This document shows, piece by piece, positions 32,996-42,300 of a DNA stretch of 64,000 bases. The notes below the pieces were generated by a model that did not search any database, had not been told where the DNA came from, and saw only the letters and a list, made by a program, of their open reading frames with translations. Numbering within the stretch: position 1 is the stretch's first letter; every line of letters begins with the position of its first letter. The stretch comes from Paraburkholderia phenoliruptrix (GTDB lineage Bacteria; Pseudomonadota; Gammaproteobacteria; Burkholderiales; Burkholderiaceae): positions 62,001 to 126,000 of the forward strand of contig NZ_JAEUAV010000002.1 in assembly GCF_019511605.1 (NCBI RefSeq), read 5' to 3'. A program made the translations under genes and the position numbers.

Positions 32996-33925
32996 ATGAG
33001 TCCAACGCCCTCCACGACGATGAAAGAAGAATCGCCGAAAGCCATTATTTACGCGCTCGCCGCCAACTTTGGCATTGCTGTCTGCAAGTTCGCCGCCGCT
33101 TCGTTCACCGGCTCCGGTTCGATGTTTGCCGAAGCCATTCACTCCACTGCCGACTGCGGTAATCAACTGCTGCTGCTGTTCGGTCTGCGTCAGGCGCGCC
33201 GGCCGGCAAGCCCGTTGCATCCGATGGGCGGCGGCCGCGAGATCAACTTCTATTCGCTGCTGGTCGCGCTGCTGCTGTTTTTCGTGGGCGGCGCGTTTTC
33301 CGTGTACGAAGGCGTGCATCGCATAATCGCGCGTGAGCCTTTGCAGTATGCCTATGTGGCGCTGGTGGTGTTGGGCGTGTCGGTGGTGCTGGAAGCGCTC
33401 TCGCTGTGGGGCGCGCTCAAGGAGATTCGCCGCGTGCATCCCGACAAGAGCATGTGGCGCTGGTTCAGGGAGACGCGCGAGTCGGAACTGCTGGTGGTAG
33501 CGGGCGAAGACATTGCAGCGCTGATGGGGCTTGCCATGGCCTTCGTTGCCGTGCTGCTGACGCTCGTGACCGGCAATCCCGTCTACGACGCATTGGGCTC
33601 GGTTGCAGTCGGGCTGCTGCTGATGGTGATTGCCGGGCTGGTGGCGCGCGAGGTGAAGTCGATGATCGTCGGCGAATCGGCGAGCCCGGAAGTGCGCCGC
33701 GAAATCGAGGCGCATTTGCGCGCACGCAGCGAAATTCGCAGCATCATCAATATGATCACGCTGCAATGGGGACGCCATGTGGTGGTGGCGGTGCAGGCAG
33801 AAATGATCGATTACGCGAGCGGCCGAGCCATGGTCGACGCAATCAACGTCATAGAGGCCGACTTGCAGGCTGCGTTTCCGCAGGTGCGCTGGGTGTTTTT
33901 CGAACCGGACATTCCACGCGTTTGA
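32996..33925 (+). CDS. CDF-family cation efflux transporter
   Basis: A 309-residue inner-membrane protein of the cation diffusion facilitator family. The first metal site is visible in AEAIHSTADCGNQ (His and Asp spaced four apart) and the later one in GEDIAALMGLAMAF. About six helices fill residues 17-220, followed by a cytoplasmic domain of about 75 residues. The lack of a His-rich loop leaves Zn/Co/Mn specificity open. The subfamily resembles SLC30A9-like proteins. A second possible start is the ATG at 33020, which the weak upstream ribosome site does not exclude. Confidence 0.85.
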   Translation: MSPTPSTTMKEESPKAIIYALAANFGIAVCKFAAASFTGSGSMFAEAIHSTADCGNQLLLLFGLRQARRPASPLHPMGGGREINFYSLLVALLLFFVGGAFSVYEGVHRIIAREPLQYAYVALVVLGVSVVLEALSLWGALKEIRRVHPDKSMWRWFRETRESELLVVAGEDIAALMGLAMAFVAVLLTLVTGNPVYDALGSVAVGLLLMVIAGLVAREVKSMIVGESASPEVRREIEAHLRARSEIRSIINMITLQWGRHVVVAVQAEMIDYASGRAMVDAINVIEADLQAAFPQVRWVFFEPDIPRV

Positions 33926-34132
33926 GTTTCTTCCCTGCGCTTGTTTGTTGCCCTTCTTCGTGGGCTTCTTCCGTGGGTTTCATTCTTTTGGTGCATGCGG
34001 CTCGCGCGGAGCTTCGCGCGAGTAGCGAAATTGCCGCGTAATCGGCTGGACAATCATTTCGTCGCATCTATACTTCTTCCGGCTTGAAGCGGCACTCTCC
34101 CCAACTGCATGACAGGCAAAAGGAAGATCACG

Positions 34133-35206
34133 ATGCTGACTCGCACATTTGGCGCGCTCTCCGTCATTGCACTCGCGGCATGCGCAGCCTTTAATTCCGG
34201 ACCCGCCAGCGCGGACGACAGCAGCGCTTTTTCGCATGAAGACGTTGCTTCGCGCGGGCGGCCCGTCAAGGTGATGATCATCTCCATGTTCGGCCCGGAA
34301 GGCCAGGTGTGGCTCGACAAGCTCGGCCCGTGGCGCGATATTCCAGTGGACGGCCTGTCGCCCGACTACCCGGCGGTGCATTGCAACCGCCAGGACGTGT
34401 GCGTAATGACCACCGGCATGGGACACACCAATGCCGCGGCTTCCATCATGGCGCTGACGTTCTCGCCGCGTTTCGATTTGCGGCATACGTACTTCATGGT
34501 GGCGGGCATTGCCGGCATCGACCCGCAGCAGGGCACGGTCGGCTCCGCCGCATGGGCCAAATATCTCGTGGATTTCGGCATTCAATGGGAAATAGACGGG
34601 CGTGAAATTCCAGCCGGCTGGAACACCGGCTATCTCGGCATCAACACGAAGAGCCCTTCGGAAAAGCCGCCGCTCGATTACCGGACGGAAGTATTCCAGC
34701 TCAATACGCAGCTTGCCGATACAGCGTTCGCGTTGTCGCGCAACGTCGTGCTTTCCGACAATGCACAGGCGCAGGCTGCGCGCGCCAAGTATTCGTATGC
34801 GCCGGCCAACCGTCCGCCCACCGTCATTCAATGCGATACGCTCGCGGGCGACACGTGGTGGTCCGGCACGCTGCTAGGGCAACGTGCACGCGACTGGACC
34901 AGGATACTGACCGATGGGAAAGGCGTCTATTGCACGACGCAGCAGGAAGACAATGCGACGTATGAAGCGCTCAAACGCGCGGCTTCGGTCCATAAAGTCG
35001 ATTTGAACCGCGTGGCTGTATTGCGCGCGGGCTCCGATTTCGACCGCCCGTACGATGGGCAGACCAGCGCCGACAATCTGCTGAACTACTCGGCCCAAGG
35101 CGGTTTTACGATTGCGCTGGAGAACCTGTACCGCTCGGGCAATCCGCTCGTGCAGGATATCGTCACGCACTGGAGCGAATGGCGCGACGGCGTACCAAAG
35201 CGCTAA
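34133..35206 (+). CDS. Purine nucleoside permease-family protein (NUP)
   Basis: A 357-residue exported protein of the NUP (purine nucleoside permease) family: KVMIISMFGPEGQVWLDKLGPWRDIPVDGLSPDYPAVHC, TTGMGHTNAAASIMAL and FMVAGIAGIDPQQGTVGSAAWA. These resemble nucleoside phosphorylase folds, so binding or cleavage of nucleosides in the periplasm is possible despite the name. An N-terminal signal peptide (MLTRTFGALSVIALAACAAF) is present; LAAC could make it a lipoprotein. The ATG at 34133 follows AGGAAG, whereas the earlier ATG at 34109 lacks a ribosome site. It is followed by a strong hairpin. Confidence 0.83.
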   Translation: MLTRTFGALSVIALAACAAFNSGPASADDSSAFSHEDVASRGRPVKVMIISMFGPEGQVWLDKLGPWRDIPVDGLSPDYPAVHCNRQDVCVMTTGMGHTNAAASIMALTFSPRFDLRHTYFMVAGIAGIDPQQGTVGSAAWAKYLVDFGIQWEIDGREIPAGWNTGYLGINTKSPSEKPPLDYRTEVFQLNTQLADTAFALSRNVVLSDNAQAQAARAKYSYAPANRPPTVIQCDTLAGDTWWSGTLLGQRARDWTRILTDGKGVYCTTQQEDNATYEALKRAASVHKVDLNRVAVLRAGSDFDRPYDGQTSADNLLNYSAQGGFTIALENLYRSGNPLVQDIVTHWSEWRDGVPKR

Positions 35207-35213
35207 GCTACTG

Positions 35214-35250
35214 CTGCAACAAGGGCCGCTTCATGCGGCCCTTGTTGCAG
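35214..35250. terminator. Strong hairpin between convergent transcripts
   Basis: A perfect 16-bp stem (CTGCAACAAGGGCCGC / GCGGCCCTTGTTGCAG) with a 5-base loop begins 8 bases after the purine-permease-family stop. It also lies 13 bases beyond the stop of a possible leftward 24-codon gene. There is no T-run, but the long GC stem is typical of bidirectional termination in GC-rich genomes. Confidence 0.75.
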
Positions 35251-35262
35251 TTGCGCCGCGCA

Positions 35263-35337
35263 TTACCTTTGCGGTGCGCGATACGGTGTCCATACTGCCG
35301 CGTCCGTATCCCAGTTGTCGAGTTCCGATGGTGTCAT
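35263..35337 (-). CDS. Possible 24-residue small protein
   Basis: A short leftward frame of 24 codons starts ATG at 35337 with AAAGGAG about 7 bases upstream, a near-ideal ribosome site in a genome where most starts lack one this good. The peptide begins MTPSELDNWDT and ends VWTPYRAPQR. It is acidic in its first half and basic at its end, with two Trp and one Tyr. The frame stops 13 bases before the 16-bp hairpin that also ends the facing gene. It does not match PqqA or other small proteins I know. Ribosome profiling evidence is absent, so it is provisional. Confidence 0.4.
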   Translation of the reverse strand: MTPSELDNWDTDAAVWTPYRAPQR

Positions 35338-35430
35338 GATCTACTCCTTTGCAAATGTACTCGCATTTATCGCAGCGGCCGAAATCATTCCGGATCACTA
35401 AGCATTTTGGCAGTTCACTGTTCCGCGGGC

Positions 35431-35733
35431 TTATTGCCCCGTCGCTACTCGCGTGACATCGCCGCTCGCGCCTTCCTGTAGTGCGATGCGTGCAGCCTGC
35501 GTCTGGCCGATCAGCCCTTTGTTCGGATACGTGGTGCGATTCAGCGAAGGCAGCGAGCCGTCACGATATGCTGCAACCAGTTCGGCCTTCACTTCTGCGC
35601 GCGTTTTTCCGCTCGTCGTCGCGGCGGGTTGAGTCTGATAACTGCCGGCGTGGCCAATGCCATTGCCTTGTGCGAAAACCGGCGCGCTGGCGAGCAGCGA
35701 GAGAGCAAGACCTGCGAGAAGATTGCGTTTCAT
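35431..35733 (-). CDS. DUF4148 secreted protein (second copy)
   Basis: A 100-residue exported protein of the DUF4148 family: signal peptide MKRNLLAGLALSLLASAPVFA, then a Gly/Gln-rich stretch and the family core KTRAEVKAELVAAYRDGSLPSLN. A short tail LIGQTQAARIALQEGA follows. The start is preceded by AGGAGTGAATC. It is paralogous to the gene at 21596-21919 but diverged in its N-terminal half and tail. Function is unknown; periplasmic location is inferred from the signal peptide. Confidence 0.88.
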   Translation of the reverse strand: MKRNLLAGLALSLLASAPVFAQGNGIGHAGSYQTQPAATTSGKTRAEVKAELVAAYRDGSLPSLNRTTYPNKGLIGQTQAARIALQEGASGDVTRVATGQ

Positions 35734-35956
35734 GATTCACTCCTGTCGATTCATTGGCAGCACGAGGGCGCTGCGGACAGGGTGAAATGTAGACTTCGGG
35801 CGCGTGTCGATAAATTGCGCTTTCGCGAAATGAATTGTCGCGATTCCAGAACAATCGCTTTAAGAGCCCTAAAAACCAAGGCACAAAGAACAACCGCGGC
35901 ATTAGCGCCGCGGTTGGAATTCACTGTTTCATTTTGTGTACTTCAATTGAACCGCC

Positions 35957-36961
35957 TCACGCGACCCATTCCGAAATAACCGGAGTGTCGAGTGCGGGAG
36001 AAAACTCCCGTTCTTCGAGTGTGCGCTTCGAGCAGGTAGCGTCGAGTGTGCCTCGACCGCTCAGCAATGGGCAGCGATCGAATACTTCGGCGATCCAGTC
36101 TACGAAAACACGGACTTTAGGCGACAGATGCCGACTGTGCGGATAGACTGCGGAAATGGGCATCGGCAAAGGCTTCAGTTCGGGCAGTACTTCAACGAGT
36201 TGGCCCGAACGCAGTTGCGGCAGCACCATGAAGAGCGCCGGCTGAATCAGGCCAAAACCCTCCAGCCCGCAGGTCACGTAGGCATCCGCGTCGTTGACCG
36301 AGACGATGCTCTTCATCTTCACTTCAACCTCTTTGCCATCAACCATGAATGCCCAATCGAGCGTGCGTCCGGTACGGCTCGAGAAGTAATTGACTGCTTT
36401 GTGATTTTCCAGGTCCTCGAGCGAAGTCGGCATGCCGGCCCGCTCAATGTATGACGGAGCCGCGCACGTTACGCCCTCGAACAGGCCAATACGCCGCGCC
36501 ACCAGCGAGGAATCCTGCAGCGCGCCGACCCGCACGACGCAATCCACGCCTTCCTGCAGCAGGTCGACCGGTCGATCCGAGAGGCCGAGTTGCAGGTCGA
36601 TGTCCGGATAGCGCTGGTGGAATTCACACAGCTTCGGAATGACCAGCAAGCGGCCAATCGAGCCAGGCATGTCGATGCGCAGCTTGCCGTGCGGTTTTTT
36701 ATTGCCGCTCTGGAAACTGGCCTCGGTTTCTTCCACGTCCGCGAGGATGCGCACGCAGCGCTCGTAGTACGCGGCGCCGTCCGGCGTGAGCGACAGCCGG
36801 CGGGTCGTGCGGTGCATGAGCCGTGTGCCGAGGAACGCTTCGAGGTTCTGAATGATCGTGGTAACGGAGGCGCGCGGCAGGTCGAGCGTTTCCGCTGCGC
36901 GGGTAAAACTGTTTGTGTCGACGACACGCGTGAACACTTGCATGGCCTGAAGCCGGTCCAT
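35957..36961 (-). CDS. LysR-type regulator of the RND efflux operon (CeoR/BpeT-like)
   Basis: A 334-residue LysR regulator with an N-terminal winged helix (MDRLQAMQVFTRVVDTNSFTRAAETLDLPRASVTTIIQNLE) and a C-terminal co-inducer-binding domain. It is divergent from an llpE-like hydrolase followed by an RND pump. This is the arrangement of CeoR or BpeT, which control salicylate-inducible CeoAB-OpcM / BpeEF-OprC. The start ATG at 36961 gives the usual N-terminus. A spaced inverted repeat CGAATTGTG / CACAATTCG in the divergent gap is a candidate site. The regulator identity is inferred from position. Confidence 0.82.
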   Translation of the reverse strand: MDRLQAMQVFTRVVDTNSFTRAAETLDLPRASVTTIIQNLEAFLGTRLMHRTTRRLSLTPDGAAYYERCVRILADVEETEASFQSGNKKPHGKLRIDMPGSIGRLLVIPKLCEFHQRYPDIDLQLGLSDRPVDLLQEGVDCVVRVGALQDSSLVARRIGLFEGVTCAAPSYIERAGMPTSLEDLENHKAVNYFSSRTGRTLDWAFMVDGKEVEVKMKSIVSVNDADAYVTCGLEGFGLIQPALFMVLPQLRSGQLVEVLPELKPLPMPISAVYPHSRHLSPKVRVFVDWIAEVFDRCPLLSGRGTLDATCSKRTLEEREFSPALDTPVISEWVA

Positions 36962-37038
36962 TGCAAACCTCCAGAAGGGGCAGGCGTACTGAGCAGGGTT
37001 CGGATCCACCGGGCAATCGGTTGATTGTTCAGAGGGAC

Positions 37039-37096
37039 CGAATTGTGTTGCCGGATTATAGGCATTTATTTACGAGTCTGCCGAACCCACAATTCG
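37039..37096. promoter_or_regulatory. Spaced inverted repeat in the LysR/llpE divergent gap
   Basis: CGAATTGTG at 37039-37047 and its exact reverse complement CACAATTCG at 37088-37096 are 49 bases centre to centre, close to five DNA turns. The two sites sit 78 bases upstream of the LysR start and 37 bases upstream of the llpE start. They could be operator halves bound by a regulator tetramer. Confidence 0.5.
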
Positions 37097-37132
37097 CACC
37101 ATTGAAGTTCTTTGCGCATTGCGCGGCTCCAC

Positions 37133-37987
37133 ATGGATGCATTCAAACCGCCGTTCTCTTTTACGCCCGCCGCCAATGAGCCGGCGGAGGCCGACAGCAC
37201 GGCACTGGAAGTAACTGACGTACAGATTGAAGGACACGCGCAGGACATCACATTGCGCTTGTACCGGCAGACGAGGAAAACCGCACTGCCGGTACTGCTT
37301 TATTTTCACGGCGGCGGCTTTACGAAGGGGTCGATCGAGCAGGCGGATTTTGCGTCGCGCTATTTCGCGGAACATTTACCTGCGTTAGTGGTGTCGGTCG
37401 GCTATTCGCTTGCGCCGGAGTTTCCGTTTCCCGCCGCGCCGGAAGACGCGCATCGCGCGGCGTTGTGGGTGCAGACGCGAGCGCGTGCATTTGGCGGCAA
37501 TAGCAGAAAGGTTGGCGTGGCGGGCCATGATGCGGGCGGCCAACTGGCCAATTGCCTCGCTTTCATCGCACGCGATCGGGGCGACGTGCAGATTGCCGCG
37601 CAGGCTTTATTCGGGCCGATGCTGGACCCGAGTCTCACGCGCCTTGGCGACGAAAAGCGCCTCGGCTCGGACATCACGGCAAGAGAATGCGCGGCCTGCT
37701 ACCGCGCATACCTGCCGCAGGCGTCGCAACGCATGCATCCGTATGCGGCGCCGCTGGAGTCGTCGCGGCTTGCTGGCTTGCCGGCCACGCTGATCGCGAC
37801 GGCGCAGAACGACGTGCTGCACGTCGAGGCGGAGAAATACGCGAGCAGTCTGATCGACGCGGGCGTGCTGACTCAGGTGGTCCGCTATCCGGCGGTCTCG
37901 CATGCGGCGCTGGCCGATCATCCGCCCGCCTTGCAGGAGGCAGTGAGATTTTTTCAGTGGCGCTTCGATGCGCGCGCACATCGCTAA
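37133..37987 (+). CDS. llpE: LlpE-like alpha/beta hydrolase with Asp at the nucleophile position
   Basis: A 284-residue protein of the HSL-like alpha/beta hydrolase family: YFHGGGFTKGS is the oxyanion motif, with further signature YSLAPEFPFPAAPEDA. Normally GDSAGG carries the serine nucleophile; here the segment reads VAGHDAGGQLAN, so Asp replaces Ser. Downstream acid and His positions (AQNDVLHVEAEK, SHAALADHPP) remain. LlpE, a lipase-like protein, is the first gene of the ceo/bpe efflux operon in Burkholderia, and this fits. ATG at 37133 is preferred to the in-frame TTG at 37112. Whether it is enzymatically active is doubtful. Confidence 0.75.
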   Translation: MDAFKPPFSFTPAANEPAEADSTALEVTDVQIEGHAQDITLRLYRQTRKTALPVLLYFHGGGFTKGSIEQADFASRYFAEHLPALVVSVGYSLAPEFPFPAAPEDAHRAALWVQTRARAFGGNSRKVGVAGHDAGGQLANCLAFIARDRGDVQIAAQALFGPMLDPSLTRLGDEKRLGSDITARECAACYRAYLPQASQRMHPYAAPLESSRLAGLPATLIATAQNDVLHVEAEKYASSLIDAGVLTQVVRYPAVSHAALADHPPALQEAVRFFQWRFDARAHR

Positions 37988-38024
37988 CCAGTGGCTGAAA
38001 CCAGCGGCTGAAACCAGTGGCTGG
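37986..38024 (+). repeat. 13-bp tandem repeat, three copies
   Basis: AACCAGTGGCTGA, AACCAGCGGCTGA and AACCAGTGGCTGG follow each other in the short gap between llpE and the adaptor gene; the first copy overlaps the last base of the llpE stop codon region. Confidence 0.88.
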
Positions 38025-38081
38025 AAGCAGCACTGAAACAGAACCAGGCAGAACATTAATCAACGATACCGGGAGCTACAC

Positions 38082-39290
38082 ATGACCATTCTTCCTCTTT
38101 CTCGCCGCCGCGTGGCGGTTGCCGCGCTTGCCGTCGTGGTCCTTGCCGGACTCGGCACCTTTGGCGCGATCCGTGTCGACGCGAGCTCGCCCGCTGCGCC
38201 GACCATCGTGCCGGAAGTCGATGTAGCCACGGTGGTGCAAAAGACGATTACCGACTGGCAAACCTATTCGGGCCGACTCGAAGCAGTGGAAAAAGTGGAC
38301 GTCCGTTCGCAGGTGCCGGGCACCATCGTGTCCGTCAACTTCAAGGACGGCGCGCTCGTGAAGAAGGGCGACACGCTGTTTGTGATCGACCCGCGTCCGT
38401 ACGCGGCGGAAGTAGACCGTGCCGAAGCGCAGCTTGCGGCGGCTCAGGCGCGCACGGGCTATACGCAAAGCGACTGGGAACGCGCGCAACGCCTGATTGC
38501 CGACAACGCCATCGCCAAGCGCGATTACGATGAGAAGCAGAACGCCGCGCGCGAAGCGAGTGCAAACCTGAAGGCCGCACAAGCCGCGCTTGAAACCGCG
38601 CGCATCAATCTTGGCTACACCAGGATCGTCGCGCCGGTGTCGGGCCGCGTGTCGCGCGCGGAAATCACGGTGGGCAACGTGGTGTCGGCCGGTGCAGGCT
38701 CCGCGCCGCTCACCACGCTCGTATCGGTCTCGCCGATCTACGCATCGTTCGACGCCGACGAGCAGACCTACCTGCAGTATCTGCGTCGCGCGAAGGACGG
38801 CAGCAAGGTGCCGGTGGAACTCGGCCTCGCCGACGAAACCGGCTATTCGCGCAGCGGCACGATCGAGTCGGTGGACAACCGTCTGGATACGTCGTCGGGC
38901 ACGATCCGCGTGCGCGCGCGTTTCGACAATCAGGACGGCACGCTCATTCCGGGCCTGTATGCGCGCGTCAAAGTGGGCGGCAGCGAACCGCACCCGGCGC
39001 TGCTGATCGACGACGCAGCAGTCGGCACCGACCAGGACAAGAAGTTCGTTCTGGTGGTGGACCAGAACAATCACGTCGCGTATCGCGAGATTTCGGTGGG
39101 CGACATGCAGGGCAGTCTGCGCGTCGTGAAGGGCGGTCTGAAGGCAGGCGACCGGATCGTCGTCAACGGTATCCAGCGCGTGCGGCCGGGCGATGCGGTG
39201 CGCGCGCACATGGTGCCCATGACGACCGACCAGGACCCGAACAGCGCGCCGCTCGCACAGACGCGCACCAAAGCGGACAAGAACTCGTGA
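38082..39290 (+). CDS. ceoA: RND efflux periplasmic adaptor (CeoA/BpeE/MexE-like)
   Basis: A 402-residue membrane-fusion protein. The N-terminal hydrophobic stretch RRVAVAALAVVVLAGLGTFGAI is a membrane anchor or signal. Then come the lipoyl-like domain (SGRLEAVEKVDVRSQVPGTIVSVNFKDGALVKKGDTLFVIDPRPY), a coiled-coil hairpin (AEAQLAAAQARTGYTQSDWERAQRLI), and the second half of the lipoyl domain (TRIVAPVSGRVSRAEITVGN). It links the inner-membrane pump to the outer-membrane channel. It is the second gene of the operon llpE-adaptor-pump-channel. Gene names follow the Burkholderia cenocepacia ceo operon by synteny. Confidence 0.88.
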   Translation: MTILPLSRRRVAVAALAVVVLAGLGTFGAIRVDASSPAAPTIVPEVDVATVVQKTITDWQTYSGRLEAVEKVDVRSQVPGTIVSVNFKDGALVKKGDTLFVIDPRPYAAEVDRAEAQLAAAQARTGYTQSDWERAQRLIADNAIAKRDYDEKQNAAREASANLKAAQAALETARINLGYTRIVAPVSGRVSRAEITVGNVVSAGAGSAPLTTLVSVSPIYASFDADEQTYLQYLRRAKDGSKVPVELGLADETGYSRSGTIESVDNRLDTSSGTIRVRARFDNQDGTLIPGLYARVKVGGSEPHPALLIDDAAVGTDQDKKFVLVVDQNNHVAYREISVGDMQGSLRVVKGGLKAGDRIVVNGIQRVRPGDAVRAHMVPMTTDQDPNSAPLAQTRTKADKNS

Positions 39291-39360
39291 GCGTCGCAGC
39301 CGCGGCAGGCAACGCGCGGCGCATGCTCCAACCGCTTGCTCCAAACATCAAGAGCTTCCA

Positions 39361-42300
39361 ATGAACATATCCAAATTCTTCATCGACAGGCCGATCTTCG
39401 CGGGCGTGCTATCGGTATTGGTTCTGCTGGCGGGCGTGATTTCGCTCTTCAAGCTGCCGATCTCGGAGTACCCGGAAGTGGTGCCGCCGTCGGTCGTGGT
39501 GCACGCGCAGTATCCGGGCGCGAATCCCAAAGTGATCGCGGAAGCCGTCGCTTCGCCGCTCGAAGAGCAGATCAACGGCGTGGAGAACATGCTGTACATG
39601 CAGTCGCAGGCAAATAGCGACGGCAATCTCACGCTGACGGTGACCTTCAAGCTCGGCACCAACCCGGATCTCGCCACGCAGCTCGTGCAGAACCGCGTGA
39701 ACCAGGCGCTGCCGCGTCTGCCGGAAGACGTGCAACGGCTTGGCGTGACGACCATCAAGAGCTCGCCTACGCTCACCATGGTGGTCCACCTGATCTCGCC
39801 GAACAACCGCTACGACATGACGTATCTGCGCAATTACGCGCTGCTCAACGTCAAGGACCGGCTCGCGCGCATTCAGGGCGTGGGTGAAGTGCAGTTGTGG
39901 GGCTCGGGCGACTACGCAATGCGCGTTTGGCTCGATCCGCAGAAAGTCGCGCAGCGCGGTTTGACGGCAACCGAAGTGGTCAACGCGATCCGCGAGCAGA
40001 ACATTCAGGTGGCAGCCGGTGTGATCGGCGCGTCGCCTTCGGTGCCGGGCACGCAATTGCAGCTGTCGGTGAATGCGCGCGGCCGTCTGAAGACGGAGGG
40101 CGAATTCGGCGACATCATCGTGAAGACCGCGCCGGATGGCGGCGTGACCTACCTGCGCGACATTGCGCGCATCGAACTGGCGGCGTCGGAATACGGCCTG
40201 CGTTCGTTGCTCGACAACAAGCCGGCGGTTGCGCTCGCAATCAACCAGGCGCCGGGCGCGAACTCGCTCGCGATTTCCGACGAAGTGCGCTCCGCGATGA
40301 AGGAACTCGCGCAAGACATGCCGGCGGGCGTCGAATACAAGATCGTCTACGACCCCACGCAGTTCGTGCGTTCGAGTATCGAGGCGGTCGTGCATACGCT
40401 GCTCGAAGCTATCGCGCTGGTGGTGATCGTCGTGATCGTGTTCCTGCAGACGTGGCGCGCGTCGATCATTCCGTTGATCGCGGTGCCTGTGTCGATTGTC
40501 GGTACCTTTTCGCTGCTGCTTGCATTCGGCTTCTCGATCAATGCGCTGTCGCTGTTCGGCATGGTGCTCGCCATCGGGATCGTGGTGGACGATGCAATCG
40601 TGGTGGTGGAGAACGTCGAGCGGAACATCGAAAACGGACTGAGTGCGCGCGACGCAACGTATAAGGCGATGCAGGAGGTGAGCGGGCCGATTATCGCGAT
40701 TGCGCTCACGCTCGTCGCCGTGTTCGTGCCGCTTGCGTTCATGACGGGCCTCACGGGTCAGTTCTACAAGCAGTTCGCGATGACCATCGCGATCTCCACG
40801 GTGATCTCGGCGTTCAACTCGCTGACGCTGTCGCCGGCATTGTCCGCGATGCTGCTGCGCAGCCACGGCGCGAAGGAAGACTTCCTCACGCGTGTGATGA
40901 ACCGGGTGCTGGGCCGCTTTTTCAAGGGCTTCAACAAGGTGTTTCATCGCGGCTCCGAAGGTTATGGCCGCGGCGTGACGGGCGTGCTGCGCCGTAAGGG
41001 CGCAATGCTCGCGGTGTACGCGATTCTGCTCGGCGCAACGGTGCTGATCGCGCGTATCGTGCCAGGCGGCTTCGTGCCCGCGCAGGACAAGGAGTATCTG
41101 ATTGCGTTTGCACAGTTGCCGAACGGCGCGTCGCTGGATCGCACGGAAAAAGTGATCCGCGACATGAGCGCTATCGCGCTCAAGCAGAAGGGCGTGGAAA
41201 GCGCGGTGGCGTTCCCTGGCTTGTCGGTAAACGGCTTTACCAACAGCTCGAGCGCGGGCATCGTGTTCGTCACGCTCAAGCCGTTCAAGGAGCGCGGCGA
41301 CAAGAAGCTCTCGGCGGGCGCAATTGCAGGCTCGTTGAATCAGCAGTATGGCGCGATCAAGGACTCGTTCGTCGCCGTGTTCCCGCCGCCGCCGGTGCTC
41401 GGTCTCGGCACGCTCGGCGGCTTCAAGATGCAGCTGGAGGACCATGGCGCGCTCGGTTACGCGGAGTTGAACAAGGCAGCGGAGGCATTCGTGAAGAAGG
41501 CGGCGCAAACGCCTGAGCTTGGGCCGACCTTCTCCAGCTATCAGATCAACGTGCCGCAACTGAACGTGGACCTCGACCGTGTGAAGGCGAAGCAGCTTGG
41601 CGTGCCGGTCACGGACGTGTTCAACACGATGCAGATCTATCTGGGCTCGCTGTACGTGAACGACTTCAACCGCTTTGGCCGCGTGTATCAGGTACGGGTG
41701 CAGGCAGACGCGCCGTTCCGTCAACACGCCGACGACATCCTGCAACTGAAGACGCGCAATTCGGCGGGCGACATGGTGCCGTTGTCGTCGCTCGTCACGG
41801 TTACGCCGACGTATGGTCCGGAAATGGTGGTGCGTTACAACGGCTATACGGCTGCGGACATTAACGGCGGACCGGCGCCTGGCTTCTCGTCGGGTCAGGC
41901 TCAGGCCGCGGCCGAGCGCGTGGCGGCCGAAGTTTTGCCGCGCGGCGTGAAGCTGGAGTGGACCGACTTGACCTATCAGCAGATTCTTGCGGGCAATGCG
42001 GGCCTGTGGGTGTTCCCGATCAGCGTGCTGCTCGTGTTCCTCGTGCTCGCCGCGCTGTATGAAAGCCTGACGCTGCCGCTCGCCGTGATCCTGATCGTGC
42101 CGATGAGCGTGCTGTCCGCGCTGACCGGCGTGTGGCTCACCGGCGGCGACAACAACATCTTCACGCAGATCGGCTTGATGGTGCTGGTGGGCTTGTCCGC
42201 GAAGAACGCGATTCTGATCGTGGAATTCGCCCGCGAACTGGAACACGATGGACATACCCCGCTTTCGGCGGCAATTGAAGCGAGCCGTTTGCGTCTGCGG

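Noticed and set aside
29324..33778. Long antisense frames opposite the glutamate dehydrogenase and CDF genes
   Set aside because: Same compositional effect; both sense products are complete, conserved proteins.
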